Part shown: piece after piece, positions 5,613-15,196 of the stretch
How the letters are laid out: every line of letters starts with the position of its first letter
How positions within the stretch are numbered: the first letter of the stretch is position 1
Assembly (NCBI GenBank): GCA_017394765.1
Contig: JAFPXF010000011.1
Coordinates: 1-27,295 of the forward strand
Direction: 5' to 3'
Origin: Bacteroidales bacterium
GTDB taxonomy: Bacteria; Bacteroidota; Bacteroidia; Bacteroidales; WCHB1-69
Length of the DNA stretch: 27,295 nucleotides
The notes under the pieces: model-generated
What the model was told of the DNA's origin: nothing
The model's database searches: none
Seen by the model: the letters and a program-made list of their open reading frames with translations, nothing else
Program-made: the position numbers and the translations under genes

Positions 5613-8312
5613 CTACTGCGCCTCTTCCTCCGTCTTGACTTTCGGCTTCCTGCCACGCTTCTTGAAAACACGCTTCTCGGGATCGTCAAGGGGAGCCTCC
5701 TCTTGGGCAACACTCTCTTCCACAGCCGTTTTCTCATCCTTTTTCCGGGTTGAAGTCTTGGGCATCTCCACGTGGCGCACATAAATGTCACGCTGCGGGA
5801 ACGGAATCTCGATATGGTTCTTGTTGAGGGTGTTGTAGATCACCTCCTTGAGCTTGGCCACAAAAGCGGCCTTTTCCTCCACCAGCACCCAGCAAATGAC
5901 GAAAAGATCGACACTGCTCTCACCGAAATCGTTGAACACGACGCTGATTCCCTGGTTCGTGTCAACGATGTTCTTGCCGGAAGAGGTCTTGGTCTGCAGG
6001 GATTTAAAGTCTCTGAGCAGCAGCCCTCGAACCTCGTCCACATTGACACCGTAGGCCACTCCCACGGGCACCTTCACCAGCACATAGCCGTGGTTGCGGG
6101 TGAGGTTCTTGAAGTTCTTGCTGAACAAGGCGGCGTTCTGGAAGGCGATGACGCAGCCATCAAGGGTGACCACCTGCGTGCTTTGGTAGTTGATGCTCTC
6201 CACCTTGCCCTGGATGCCCTCGCACTCGATGTAATCACCGACACGCAAGCGCCCGGTCATCAGGGAGATGCCGTAGATGAAATTCTCCAAGAGGTCCTTC
6301 ATGGCGAAACCAAGACCCGTGGCCAAACCTGCCATCACGATGGAGATGCCGCTGCTGGGAACCTGCAGGATGACCAGGGAGGAGACCACATATATGCCCC
6401 ACACCACGAAAGAGATGATGTTGTTGGCCAGCGTGGCGTTGCCCTGTCCGCGCACCAACGAGTCTTTTTTCTTGCGTTTGCGCAACACCTTATAGAAAGC
6501 CTTGATGGCATAGTTGAGGTAACGGAACAGGAAATAGAGTTCCAGCACCAAACACATCTTATATAAAGAAAGCTGGATGAGACCGGGCTTGTTGATGAAC
6601 ACATACTCGAAAATCTTCCTGCAGAAAGAGCTCATCTCAAAAATATCTGCGGCCCAATAGACGCTGGCAGGCACCGACAGTATCGCCAAAATGGGGAGCA
6701 GGGCTTTCATGATGAAGTCATAGAACCAAGTGTAGGTGATATACTCGCCCTTGCGCATCTTGGGCTGCAGCTTCTTGTATGCCTTCACCATATCGACCGG
6801 AGCCTTGAACTCCTCGCCATGGTCCTTCACTATCCTGCGGACCAGATGACGCTGCTCGTAGAATTTGGAAAGATCGTAGATGCAGGTGATGGTCTGTATG
6901 GCGGCCAATTGGATGGTCCACCAAATCATCACCTGGACAGCCAGCAGGACGAATCCGCACCAGGCAGCCACCGTGGCCACAACCATGGCCACCAGGGAGA
7001 TGACCGTGTAAACGATGTCGCTGTCGGGCAGCTTGACAATTTTCTTCTTCATCACAATGAACTGCCAGATGGTGAACAGCAGCAGGATGGGCGGATAAAT
7101 CAGGTTCACCAGATTGTTCGGAATCAACACGATACGGAAGACAATCACCAAAAGCGCCATAATGATAAAAGGGGTATAAGCACGCACACCGGCGCGTATC
7201 TGCTTATCGTTCAAACGGATAAGCAGAGATACAAGGATTACCTCCACAAGCCAGGCGAAAGTGGTCATCAGGCTGATGGCCATCAGCACGAAATTCTGTT
7301 TCACATACAAACGGGCAATGGAAATGGAGAGGGCAAAGATGGCCACCCCGCAGGCGATGGTGAGGAATGGGCGTTTGTTGTTGTCGGCGATACGTTCGCG
7401 CCACTTCTTGGGCAACACCCAACGCATGATGACGTAGCTGAGCAGGCTGGCAATGATGATATAGAACAGCATAAAGATGCTGACACCGTAAATGACGGGA
7501 CCGCGCCATTCGGACCTGCGTTCCAAAGGCTTGTACTTGTCGTCCACATCCTTCTTGGCGAGAATGTATGACATTCTGAGGCGTTTCAACGTGCTGAAGT
7601 AGCTGCCGCTTCCGTTGACAAAGATGTTCTTCTGCATCTTCTCATAGCGGGCGAGGGCGTAGCTGTTGAGTTTCCCCACACGTTTGCTGACGCGCTCGTA
7701 ATACTCCTGGTCGCGTTCCACATTCTCCAGAATCTTGGCGTAGTTGTCGCGGATGGCGGTGGCATAGTCCACACAGGCCTCACGATCCTTCAGGCCCTGT
7801 TCATCCAGGAAATAAGGAGCCATCTTGGAGGTGTCAAGCACTCTTTGGGGCAACTTCATCCGGATCGAGTCAGGCAGGGTCGCGATGTCGCCGTTGGGCA
7901 ACAGCCGCGGAGGCAGGTTCTGAAGGATGTCGATGAGAGCGTCGTAGCGTTCGATTTCCGAGCGGAGACGCTCCTTCATCTTCTCGTACGGCATGTGCCG
8001 GCTTTTGAGCGTTCGGTACTGCTCGGTGGCTGCCTGGCAAGCGTAGGCCATATCGAAGGTAAAGTCGGAGTTTTGGGAATAGAGCATCAGCCCTATCTGG
8101 TTGCTCTTCTGCAACATGGCAACCAAGTTGGCGTGTTGGGAGGAGGTGCGCTGTTCCATTCGGGCCATAATGGCCTTCTGGTCGTTGTAGGCCTGCTCCA
8201 ACTCGGCGCGCAGCACCCCGATGGTCTGCGGGAGGTCTTTTTCTTTGAGGACTGCATGGGCCTGGAAAACAGTGATCAACGACAGCAGCAGGAGTAGTAG
8301 TATCTTTTTCAT
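5613..8312 (-). CDS. Large MscS-family mechanosensitive ion channel
   Basis: MscS channels open under membrane tension to release solutes. The 899-residue protein has a signal peptide (MKKILLLLLLSLITVFQAHA), a periplasmic helical region (about 25-270), many membrane helices (about 275-660), and a C-terminal MscS core. The pore helix IVMAGLATGLGFAMKDLLEN lies at about 658-677. The beta domain starts at RLRVGDYIECEGIQGKVESI, and the cage ends near NHIEIPFPQRDIYVR (832-846). This is the layout of large MscK/YbdG-type members rather than the 286-residue MscS. The last 50 residues are charged and include KKRGRKPK (884-891), an AT-hook-like motif. It has its own promoter element, 79 bp downstream of the hydrolase gene. 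Confidence 0.9.
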   Translation of the reverse strand: MKKILLLLLLSLITVFQAHAVLKEKDLPQTIGVLRAELEQAYNDQKAIMARMEQRTSSQHANLVAMLQKSNQIGLMLYSQNSDFTFDMAYACQAATEQYRTLKSRHMPYEKMKERLRSEIERYDALIDILQNLPPRLLPNGDIATLPDSIRMKLPQRVLDTSKMAPYFLDEQGLKDREACVDYATAIRDNYAKILENVERDQEYYERVSKRVGKLNSYALARYEKMQKNIFVNGSGSYFSTLKRLRMSYILAKKDVDDKYKPLERRSEWRGPVIYGVSIFMLFYIIIASLLSYVIMRWVLPKKWRERIADNNKRPFLTIACGVAIFALSISIARLYVKQNFVLMAISLMTTFAWLVEVILVSLLIRLNDKQIRAGVRAYTPFIIMALLVIVFRIVLIPNNLVNLIYPPILLLFTIWQFIVMKKKIVKLPDSDIVYTVISLVAMVVATVAAWCGFVLLAVQVMIWWTIQLAAIQTITCIYDLSKFYEQRHLVRRIVKDHGEEFKAPVDMVKAYKKLQPKMRKGEYITYTWFYDFIMKALLPILAILSVPASVYWAADIFEMSSFCRKIFEYVFINKPGLIQLSLYKMCLVLELYFLFRYLNYAIKAFYKVLRKRKKKDSLVRGQGNATLANNIISFVVWGIYVVSSLVILQVPSSGISIVMAGLATGLGFAMKDLLENFIYGISLMTGRLRVGDYIECEGIQGKVESINYQSTQVVTLDGCVIAFQNAALFSKNFKNLTRNHGYVLVKVPVGVAYGVNVDEVRGLLLRDFKSLQTKTSSGKNIVDTNQGISVVFNDFGESSVDLFVICWVLVEEKAAFVAKLKEVIYNTLNKNHIEIPFPQRDIYVRHVEMPKTSTRKKDEKTAVEESVAQEEAPLDDPEKRVFKKRGRKPKVKTEEEAQ

Positions 8313-8357
8313 AATCGTGATAATATTCTAAATATCAAAGGGAACACAATTCGGCGG

Positions 8358-8365
8358 CAAAAGTA
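8358..8365 (-). promoter_or_regulatory. -7 promoter element for the MscS-family gene
   Basis: TACTTTTG on the minus strand matches TAnnTTTG and lies 46 bp upstream of the channel ATG, between it and the hydrolase stop codon. Confidence 0.6.
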
Positions 8366-8391
8366 CGGATTTTTTGGGTATGCGGAAAAAC

Positions 8392-9999
8392 TCAGTATTT
8401 CACCGTTTTGCTGAACTCCACCCCATTCTTGTACCTGCCGGAGACCGTCAGCAAACGCTTTGGCTCGTCGCCGAAAAAGAGCACCCTGACCGTGTTGTGG
8501 GTCTCCTCCAGCAGCACGCCGCCCGTGACCTTCCAATAAAGCTCGGCGACATTTGACTTGTCGAGCATGATCTCCAATGACTGGCGCGAAGGATGGCGCA
8601 GGTTCAGCGGCACGGGCACAAGCTCCTGGTAGAAGAACTTGGCCATGGAGTCCTGGATGGTGTAGAAGTAGGGGACGATATTGCGATGGTCGTCCACATG
8701 GAGGCTGTGCCCCTTGCCCTTGGCCGTGAAGAGTCTGCTGCGCATCCCATGGCGGCGCGCATACTGGTCAATACACTTGGAACCGTACATTTTGGTGATA
8801 AGCTGGTCTTCCGGGGCCGTGGTCTGCTTGTCTTTGAATGAAAAGATCTGCCGCAGGCCTTCACTTATCTTCCCACCGGACTGGACGATGTTCTTAAAGG
8901 GATAGTCATGCCCGTAGGGTACAATGTTGTCGGCATCGCCGTGAAAGGAGATGATGGATGTATTCGGGGAATTCTTCAGGATGAGCGTGTCCACGACCGC
9001 ACCCCACATGTTGCCCACAGCGCGCACCTTGACTTTCTCCTTGCATTCTGGGAGAAGTTTCGTGACAGGGCCCTCGCCGCGCACGGTCTCTGGGCGGTCC
9101 TTGTCGCGCATGAACGCCACGTTGAGGGCAGTGATGGCCCCCGCGCTCGAGCCGGCCACGAAGAGCCAGTCGGGATTGATGCGGTAATCGGAGACACGAT
9201 GCAGCATATAGCGCACCGCCGCGTGCACGTCCTGTGTGGCACGATAGCCGGCCTTGTCGATGGACTCGCGACTGGGCACGAATCCCATCCGGTAGTTAGG
9301 CGAAACGACCACATAGCCCAACGAGGCATAGTGGCGGCACCACTTGACGATGGGCCCGTCCTGTTTGTCGCCGTTGAAGAAGGCTCCGCCGTGAATGAGC
9401 ACCATCAGCGGCCGACGGGCGCTCTTGTCGCCCTCCGGCTCGTAGATGTCCATCTTCAGCTCCATGGATTCCGGACCGGACATCAGCTCGGGCACACGGC
9501 GGGCATAGATGCGCGCAAAGCCCTCGTCCGTGTCCGGATAGCTGCTCCAGTAACCCTCCGCACGCGCGTAGGTGACATCCTTCTTCACTTTCACCTTATA
9601 AGCCGACGCATCATATTGGGCGCGGAAAGACTTGTACGGCGGCGTGTCCAATGAGCGGATCTCGATATTTTTCACCAGATTCCCATTGCCCTTGCACACA
9701 ATCCGCCCGCCCTTGACCTTGGCGCGCACAGTCACATTTTCCGCCACACCGGGCACGGAAATGACAAAACTCCTCTTCCCCACCCTGGCCGTGAACGGAT
9801 GCTTGTCGGCCACCAACTTGTCGGCCTTGTAAGCCCTGCCCGACACCTGGTCCCCTGACACATCATCGAAACAAACCACCCATTGGGCACCGTCAATCTC
9901 GGCAAGATAGGTGGCATGCTGGCGCAGCTGCTCCATGTCAACCCCGTTGCACGAAACAAAAAGTATCAGAATCACAAATAGATATGGGATTTTTCTCAT
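8392..9999 (-). CDS. Lipoprotein alpha/beta hydrolase (carboxylesterase-like)
   Basis: The 535-residue protein carries a lipoprotein signal (MRKIPYLFVILILFVSC, Cys17), an N-terminal beta-rich region (about 20-130), an alpha/beta hydrolase domain (about 180-460) and a short C-terminal region. The oxyanion motif HGGAF is at 203-207 and the nucleophile elbow GSSAG at 283-287 (Ser285). The acid is probably in HGDADNIVPY (353-362) and the His in GKGHSLHV (428-435). These fit the carboxylesterase / feruloyl-esterase-like families; the substrate is not known. The ATG at 9999 is chosen because the in-frame extension to 10152 would run over the promoter and has no signal-like start. It probably sits in the outer or inner membrane facing the periplasm or outside. 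Confidence 0.85.
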   Translation of the reverse strand: MRKIPYLFVILILFVSCNGVDMEQLRQHATYLAEIDGAQWVVCFDDVSGDQVSGRAYKADKLVADKHPFTARVGKRSFVISVPGVAENVTVRAKVKGGRIVCKGNGNLVKNIEIRSLDTPPYKSFRAQYDASAYKVKVKKDVTYARAEGYWSSYPDTDEGFARIYARRVPELMSGPESMELKMDIYEPEGDKSARRPLMVLIHGGAFFNGDKQDGPIVKWCRHYASLGYVVVSPNYRMGFVPSRESIDKAGYRATQDVHAAVRYMLHRVSDYRINPDWLFVAGSSAGAITALNVAFMRDKDRPETVRGEGPVTKLLPECKEKVKVRAVGNMWGAVVDTLILKNSPNTSIISFHGDADNIVPYGHDYPFKNIVQSGGKISEGLRQIFSFKDKQTTAPEDQLITKMYGSKCIDQYARRHGMRSRLFTAKGKGHSLHVDDHRNIVPYFYTIQDSMAKFFYQELVPVPLNLRHPSRQSLEIMLDKSNVAELYWKVTGGVLLEETHNTVRVLFFGDEPKRLLTVSGRYKNGVEFSKTVKY

Positions 10000-10073
10000 T
10001 TTAAAACGGTCTATTGATAAAGGCATCATGTATTCCAGCTGTAACTCTTTATGAATTTCAATTTTACAAGTTG

Positions 10074-10081
10074 CAAAAATA
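10074..10081 (-). promoter_or_regulatory. -7 promoter element for the lipoprotein hydrolase
   Basis: TATTTTTG on the minus strand fits TAnnTTTG, 74 bp upstream of the ATG at 9999. It supports that start over the longer frame. Confidence 0.62.
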
Positions 10082-10161
10082 GACAAAAAAAAGACACCGC
10101 AACACTGTCCGTCACAGGAGCTCCGCATACATCCTTCTTTACATCCTATCACATTTTTTTG

Positions 10162-10169
10162 TACATTTG
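10162..10169 (+). promoter_or_regulatory. -7 promoter element for the S46 peptidase
   Basis: TACATTTG matches TAnnTTTG and lies 26 bp before the ATG. It is divergent from the hydrolase promoter; about 80 bp separate the two -7 boxes. Confidence 0.68.
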
Positions 10170-10195
10170 CGGCCTTAATTCATAGATTTCACGAC

Positions 10196-12367
10196 ATGAG
10201 AAAAAACATCCTCTTCACCCTGTTATTCGCGGCCCTCTTCGGAATGGTCCGCGCCGACGGCGGCATGTGGCTGCCCCTCTTCCTCAACTACAATGAGGCC
10301 GAAATGCAACAGCTCGGCTTCCGGCTGACGGCGGAGGACGTTTACAGCGTCAACCACCACAGCATGAAGGACGCCATCGTCCTCTTCGGCGGCGGCTGCA
10401 CTGGCGAGCTCATCTCCTCCCAAGGACTGCTGCTCACCAACCATCACTGCGGCTACTCCTACGTACAGTCGCATAGCACGATGGAGAAAAACCACCTCCA
10501 GAACGGCTTCTGGGCCAAGAGTATGGATGAGGAAATCCCGATGGAGGGTCTAACCGTCACTTTCCTGATTTATATGAAAGATGTCACCGACCAGGTGCTG
10601 GAAGGTGTAACGGAAAAGACCTCCGAGAAGGAACGCCAGGAAATCGTGCAGAGAAACATCAAGAAAGTCACGGAGGACGCCATCGTCGGCACCACCTACA
10701 AGGCCACCATCAAGCCTTTCTATTACGGCAACCAATACTTCATGTTTGTGAGCGAGACCTACAGCGACATCCGCCTGGTGGGTGTGCCCCCCGAGAGCAT
10801 CGGCAAGTTCGGCGGCGACAGCGACAACTGGATGTGGCCGCGCCATACCGGCGACTTCTCCATCTGGCGCATCTACACCGACCCTGACGGGAAACCTGCC
10901 AAATACTCTGCGAAGAACATCCCGATGGTGCCCAAGAAATATTTCCCCATCTCCATCAAGGGCGTGGAGGAGAACGACTTCACCCTGGTGTTCGGCTATC
11001 CCGGCACCACCCGGCAGTTCCTGATCTCCGACGGCGTGGATGTAGTGGCCAACGTGCAGAACCCCATCGCCATCGATGCCCGCACCATCCGCCTCGACGC
11101 GATGAAAAAGCAGATGAACCTTGACCCGCGCATCCGCTTGATGTACTCAGCCAAGGCCAACTCCATCTCCAACGGCTGGAAGAAGTGGCAGGGCGAGAGC
11201 AAAGGCATCCGCGAATGCAACGTCATCGAAAAGAAAAAGGCCCAGGAAACCGATTTCCAAAAATGGGTGAACAGCGACAATAACCGGAAGAATCAATACG
11301 GCACCCTGCTCGCGGATATGCGTCACGCCTACCACAACTATGCGATATACACGAAAACCACCACTTTCATCAGCGAGTGTTTCTTCGGCCCGGAGATCAT
11401 TTCCAAAGGCGTGCATCCCTACTACCGGCTGCTGGTGACCCCTGCTTTGGAGAAGGACAACGCCACGCTCGAGGCCAACCGCGAGCGCTTGCTCAAAAGC
11501 AACGAGTCATTCCGTCAAAGCTATTGTCCCGCCATCGACGAGGAGTGTTTTGTGGAGCTGATGACCTACTATTTCACCAAACAGGACCCCGCCTCGATAC
11601 CGGAACCGCTGCTCAAGTATGTGCGCAATGATGCCGCTGTCGTGCGTGCCACGATGAAGAATCTCTGGGATAAGATGGGGACCACGGCTCCCTACATCAC
11701 CGACAATGAGAAATTCACGCAGTTTGTGCAGAATGCCCCCGCCAAGCAAATCGCCAAGACCGCCAATACAGAGATGATGATGTTGTACGATATCGTTTAT
11801 AATCAATATCGGGAAACCGCATCAAAACACAATGATGTGGACGATCAGCTGGACGCCTATTATCGCACTTATGTGAAGGCATTGATGGAGAAGGACAAAG
11901 ACCGTGTCTTCTATCCCGATGCCAACCTCACGATGCGTGTCACCTACGGCCAGGTCAAGGGCTTTGACCCTGCCGACGGTGTGAACTATGTGCACTACAC
12001 CACCCTCGATGGCATCATCCAGAAAGAAGATCCCGATGTATATGACTACAAGGTGGATCCGAAACTGAAACAGTTGTGGGAGAAGAAGGACTACGGTCGG
12101 TATGCCAACAAGAACGGCGAACTGCCGGTGGCCTTCATCGCCAGCAACCATACCACGGGCGGCAATTCCGGCAGCCCGGTCATCAACGCCAAGGGCGAAC
12201 TGATCGGCACCAACTTCGACCGCGTTTGGGAAGGCACGATGAGCGACATCTGGTACGATGTAAACCGTTGCCGTAACATCAGTCTGGATGCGCGCTACTT
12301 CCTCTTTATCGTCGATAAGTTCGCCAATGCGCAGAACCTTATCGATGAGATGACGATAGTTGAATAA
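10196..12367 (+). CDS. S46-family dipeptidyl-peptidase, DPP11-like
   Basis: S46 peptidases remove dipeptides from the N-terminus of peptides in the periplasm, feeding amino acid fermentation. The 723-residue protein has a signal peptide ending near VRADGGMW. The catalytic His is in TNHHCGY (81-87), the Asp lies within GDSDNWMWPRHTGDF (207-221), and the Ser is Ser658 in GNSGSP. The residue 18 after this Ser is Arg676, in GTNFDRVWEG. In Porphyromonas gingivalis DPP11 the Ser655/Arg673 pair has the same spacing, and that Arg selects Asp/Glu at P1, whereas DPP7 has Gly. Acidic specificity is therefore likely. The acyltransferase gene follows by 12 bp. Family is certain, subtype good. Confidence 0.93.
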   Translation: MRKNILFTLLFAALFGMVRADGGMWLPLFLNYNEAEMQQLGFRLTAEDVYSVNHHSMKDAIVLFGGGCTGELISSQGLLLTNHHCGYSYVQSHSTMEKNHLQNGFWAKSMDEEIPMEGLTVTFLIYMKDVTDQVLEGVTEKTSEKERQEIVQRNIKKVTEDAIVGTTYKATIKPFYYGNQYFMFVSETYSDIRLVGVPPESIGKFGGDSDNWMWPRHTGDFSIWRIYTDPDGKPAKYSAKNIPMVPKKYFPISIKGVEENDFTLVFGYPGTTRQFLISDGVDVVANVQNPIAIDARTIRLDAMKKQMNLDPRIRLMYSAKANSISNGWKKWQGESKGIRECNVIEKKKAQETDFQKWVNSDNNRKNQYGTLLADMRHAYHNYAIYTKTTTFISECFFGPEIISKGVHPYYRLLVTPALEKDNATLEANRERLLKSNESFRQSYCPAIDEECFVELMTYYFTKQDPASIPEPLLKYVRNDAAVVRATMKNLWDKMGTTAPYITDNEKFTQFVQNAPAKQIAKTANTEMMMLYDIVYNQYRETASKHNDVDDQLDAYYRTYVKALMEKDKDRVFYPDANLTMRVTYGQVKGFDPADGVNYVHYTTLDGIIQKEDPDVYDYKVDPKLKQLWEKKDYGRYANKNGELPVAFIASNHTTGGNSGSPVINAKGELIGTNFDRVWEGTMSDIWYDVNRCRNISLDARYFLFIVDKFANAQNLIDEMTIVE

Positions 12368-12379
12368 AAACACAAAAGG

Positions 12380-13744
12380 ATGATCTCTTTTGAGAATATC
12401 GACAAGCACGACTGGCTGTATGCGCTATATCTGCAATACCTCAATTTCGCGCATAACAGGGTCTATTATCGGAACTTCTATATCATAAACGAGGAGAATA
12501 TCCCGCCCAAGGGGGAGGCCACGATTGTGATTGCCAACCACCAGAACGGGTTGATGGACGCCTTGGCCATTCTGCACACCCTGGGGCGCGACGGTCGCCA
12601 GCCCGTCTTTATCGCGCGCGGCGATATTTTCAAAAACCCCTTCCTGGCGCGTATTTTCCGGTTTCTCAAGATAATGCCCACGTTCCGGAGCCGTGACGGG
12701 GACCGCAGCGATGTGCGCAGCAACCTGGCCCTCTACGAGCGGGCAGCGCGTGTGCTGAAGAATGGCGGCACGGTGGTCATCTTCCCGGAAGCCACGCACC
12801 AGCACGGCCATTACATGAACACCTTCAAGAAGGGCTTCTGCCGCATAGCCTTTGCTGCCGAGGAACTCAACGATTTTCACTTGGGCGTGAAGGTGCTTCC
12901 TCTCAACATCCACTACTCCAACTATTTCGATTTCCAGAGCGACCTGATGGTCACGGCGGGTCCGGCCTTCACCTACGAGGAGTTCTTCGACCTTTACAAA
13001 GAGAAACCCAACGACGCCTACCTCGCCCTGAACGAGAAGGCACGCGCCCGCGTGAAGGAGATCACCCCCGACATTGACATTCCGGAGTACTACAATGAGA
13101 TAGAGGCCCTCACCCACATGATGAGCGAGCCCTATTTGCGCCGCAAAAAGCTCAAACCCCACTATCTGCCCAATGAGAAGGATGCGGCGATGACCATCAT
13201 CGCCAACCTCCGCCACTTCAAGGACGAGCAGGTGCCGGCCTTCAACACGCTGATGGAGCAGACCCGCGAATACTTGTCGCTGTTGCGCACACACGGCCTG
13301 CACCACTGGGTCATCAACCGGAAGCTTTCCATCTTCCGTCTTGTGCTTCGCATCCTGCTGATGTTGCTTTCACTGCCTCTGTTCCTCTTTGGCTATATCA
13401 ACAACTTCGTGCCCACACATATCACCAAGTTTTTCACCAACAAGATGAAGGACCCGATGCTGCACTCTTCGGTACAGTATGTGGTGGGCACCATTGCCGC
13501 TTTCCCCGTGTGGTATTTGCTGTTGCTGGCGTTGGCATGGATCATCTCCAAGCATTTTTGGATTGCCATCGCGTATGTGGCGCTTTCCGGCCTGTCGGCT
13601 TTCTTTGTACACTACTACAAGTTGGCCTGCCAGAAACTGTTGACAGTGGTCAGGGCCACGAGGTTGCGCCATACGGCGGCCTATAACACGATGAGCAGCC
13701 TCCACAAAATCATTGTGGGAACAATGGAAGGACTGCTTTATTAA
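12380..13744 (+). CDS. PlsC-like glycerolipid acyltransferase
   Basis: The N-terminal half is an acyltransferase domain of the kind that acylates lysophosphatidic acid or related lipids at the membrane. NHQNGLMDAL at about 53-62 is block I. FPEATHQHGHYMNTFKKGF at about 135-153 is block III, in the place of FPEGTRS. The His-to-Asp spacing is H-X5-D (His54, Asp60), one residue longer than the standard H-X4-D. At 454 residues it is nearly twice the length of PlsC. The extra C-terminal half contains about four hydrophobic segments (about 325-410). It lies 12 bp after the S46 gene and ends before a bidirectional terminator. The lipid substrate is open; ornithine or glycine lipid acyltransferases are alternatives. 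Confidence 0.82.
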   Translation: MISFENIDKHDWLYALYLQYLNFAHNRVYYRNFYIINEENIPPKGEATIVIANHQNGLMDALAILHTLGRDGRQPVFIARGDIFKNPFLARIFRFLKIMPTFRSRDGDRSDVRSNLALYERAARVLKNGGTVVIFPEATHQHGHYMNTFKKGFCRIAFAAEELNDFHLGVKVLPLNIHYSNYFDFQSDLMVTAGPAFTYEEFFDLYKEKPNDAYLALNEKARARVKEITPDIDIPEYYNEIEALTHMMSEPYLRRKKLKPHYLPNEKDAAMTIIANLRHFKDEQVPAFNTLMEQTREYLSLLRTHGLHHWVINRKLSIFRLVLRILLMLLSLPLFLFGYINNFVPTHITKFFTNKMKDPMLHSSVQYVVGTIAAFPVWYLLLLALAWIISKHFWIAIAYVALSGLSAFFVHYYKLACQKLLTVVRATRLRHTAAYNTMSSLHKIIVGTMEGLLY

Positions 13745-13826
13745 CGCAACCAGGCAACAAAAAAAAGGGAATCACATACCCGAGGCACATTTGCACTACA
13801 TGCCATGTTTCATGATATATAACCAC

Positions 13827-13868
13827 AAAAAAAACGGAGGCGCAAAAATGCGTCTCCGTTTTTTTGCA
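13827..13868. terminator. Bidirectional terminator between convergent genes
   Basis: The stem ACGGAGGCGCA (13834-13844) and TGCGTCTCCGT (13849-13859), with one G-U pair, has an A run on the left and a T run on the right. It can stop transcription of both the acyltransferase (plus) and the YeiH-type exporter (minus). Confidence 0.85.
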
Positions 13869-13881
13869 ATTCATCCAGCCA

Positions 13882-15171
13882 TTAGTTGGCAATAACGCCG
13901 AACAGGATACAGGCCACGATGAAAGTAAACACAATGTTGAAGCCCTGCGCCGTGAGAAAAGCCCACAACGACTGGCGGTTCTCCTTGGAGAAGATCTCCT
14001 TGAAGCGTGTTTCCAGACCAATGCAGACAAAAGCGATGGCGAAGAAGATACCTTGGAAATTCTTGGCCAAGGCTTTGTATTTCACAACGGTGTCGCCAAT
14101 CTCCACGCCGCCGGTGAACCAGATGCTGAAGACAATGGAGGCAATCACCATGCCGACAACGAACTTCGGGAATCGCTTCCAGATAACGGAACCCGTGGTG
14201 CGCTGCACCCCCTCGGTCTTGCGCAACGACCAATAGAGGGAGATAAAGAAGGCGGCCACGCCAATCAGCACATTCTGAGAGGCCTTGACGATAACAGCCG
14301 TGTTGCCAGCCTCCTCGCCGAGGATGCCACCGGAAGCTGCCACTGCCGCGGTGGTGTCAATGGTGCCGCCGATCCAGGCTCCAGCCACCTGCGCCGCAGC
14401 CGTCGGGTCGCTGAAGAGCAACGGCAGGATCCATTTGCACAGCAACGGCATGATGTACAACATAGGGATGGCTATGACCATCACGAGAGATACCACGTAG
14501 CTGAGTTTCTTCTTGTCGCCATCAATGGTGCCACAGGTGGCGATAGCGGCAGAGACACCGCAGATACTCACCGAACTGGCCAGCATGGTAGCCATCTCAT
14601 CATCCACATGAAACACCTTGCGGGAAATCCAAAAACCGAAGTACCAGACACACAACACCACGATCAACGCCTGCGCGAGACCGAAAGCACCCGACTTCAT
14701 GATCTCGCCGAAAATAACAGTGGCACCCAAGCAGACAATGCCGATTTTGATGTAAAACTCACTCTGGATGGCCGGTTTCAACCACTCAGGCACATGGAAG
14801 CAGTTACTGATCAGCAGACCGAAGAGCACGGCGAACAGCACAGCTTCCAATCCGTACTCCTTGCAAAACGGAATACTCGCACAGAGCTGTGCCAGCAACG
14901 TCAGCACGAAAATGACGACAAACGACGGCAACAGACCCTTCAGCGGCTTGCGCGACACAAGAGCCGCCACCACGATGACGACGAACAGGAACGCAAAGGT
15001 CAGCAATGTATTGACCCATCCCGCACCGGTCGTCAACGAAGCCACATTCAACATCTTGATGTTGTTCATGAAGCGTGGAGCGATCACAATCAACCCCAGC
15101 ACGATAAAGCCGAGAAGGACAATCAGCCACTCCTCGTTAATCAACGGTTTCTTTTCTGTTTTCGAAGACAT
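13882..15171 (-). CDS. YeiH-family (UPF0324) membrane protein, putative sulfate exporter
   Basis: The 429-residue protein is almost wholly hydrophobic, with about 10-11 membrane segments. It contains the family-typical stretch SSVSICGVSAAIATCGTIDG (about 200-220) and AGAWIGGTIDTTAAVAASG later on. YeiH/UPF0324 members are annotated as putative sulfate exporters on slim evidence, and some occur with sulfonate or sulfur amino acid genes. It is 25 bp downstream of the porin gene on the same strand, so the two are likely co-transcribed, with the porin serving the outer membrane and this protein the inner one. The substrate is not shown by sequence. A bidirectional terminator lies directly after the stop. 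Confidence 0.85.
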   Translation of the reverse strand: MSSKTEKKPLINEEWLIVLLGFIVLGLIVIAPRFMNNIKMLNVASLTTGAGWVNTLLTFAFLFVVIVVAALVSRKPLKGLLPSFVVIFVLTLLAQLCASIPFCKEYGLEAVLFAVLFGLLISNCFHVPEWLKPAIQSEFYIKIGIVCLGATVIFGEIMKSGAFGLAQALIVVLCVWYFGFWISRKVFHVDDEMATMLASSVSICGVSAAIATCGTIDGDKKKLSYVVSLVMVIAIPMLYIMPLLCKWILPLLFSDPTAAAQVAGAWIGGTIDTTAAVAASGGILGEEAGNTAVIVKASQNVLIGVAAFFISLYWSLRKTEGVQRTTGSVIWKRFPKFVVGMVIASIVFSIWFTGGVEIGDTVVKYKALAKNFQGIFFAIAFVCIGLETRFKEIFSKENRQSLWAFLTAQGFNIVFTFIVACILFGVIAN

Positions 15172-15196
15172 ACTTTATTGTATTTATAGTTTAACA

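Noticed and set aside
10000..10152. N-terminal extension of the lipoprotein hydrolase
   Set aside because: It would run across the -7 promoter box at 10074-10081 and hide the lipoprotein signal peptide.
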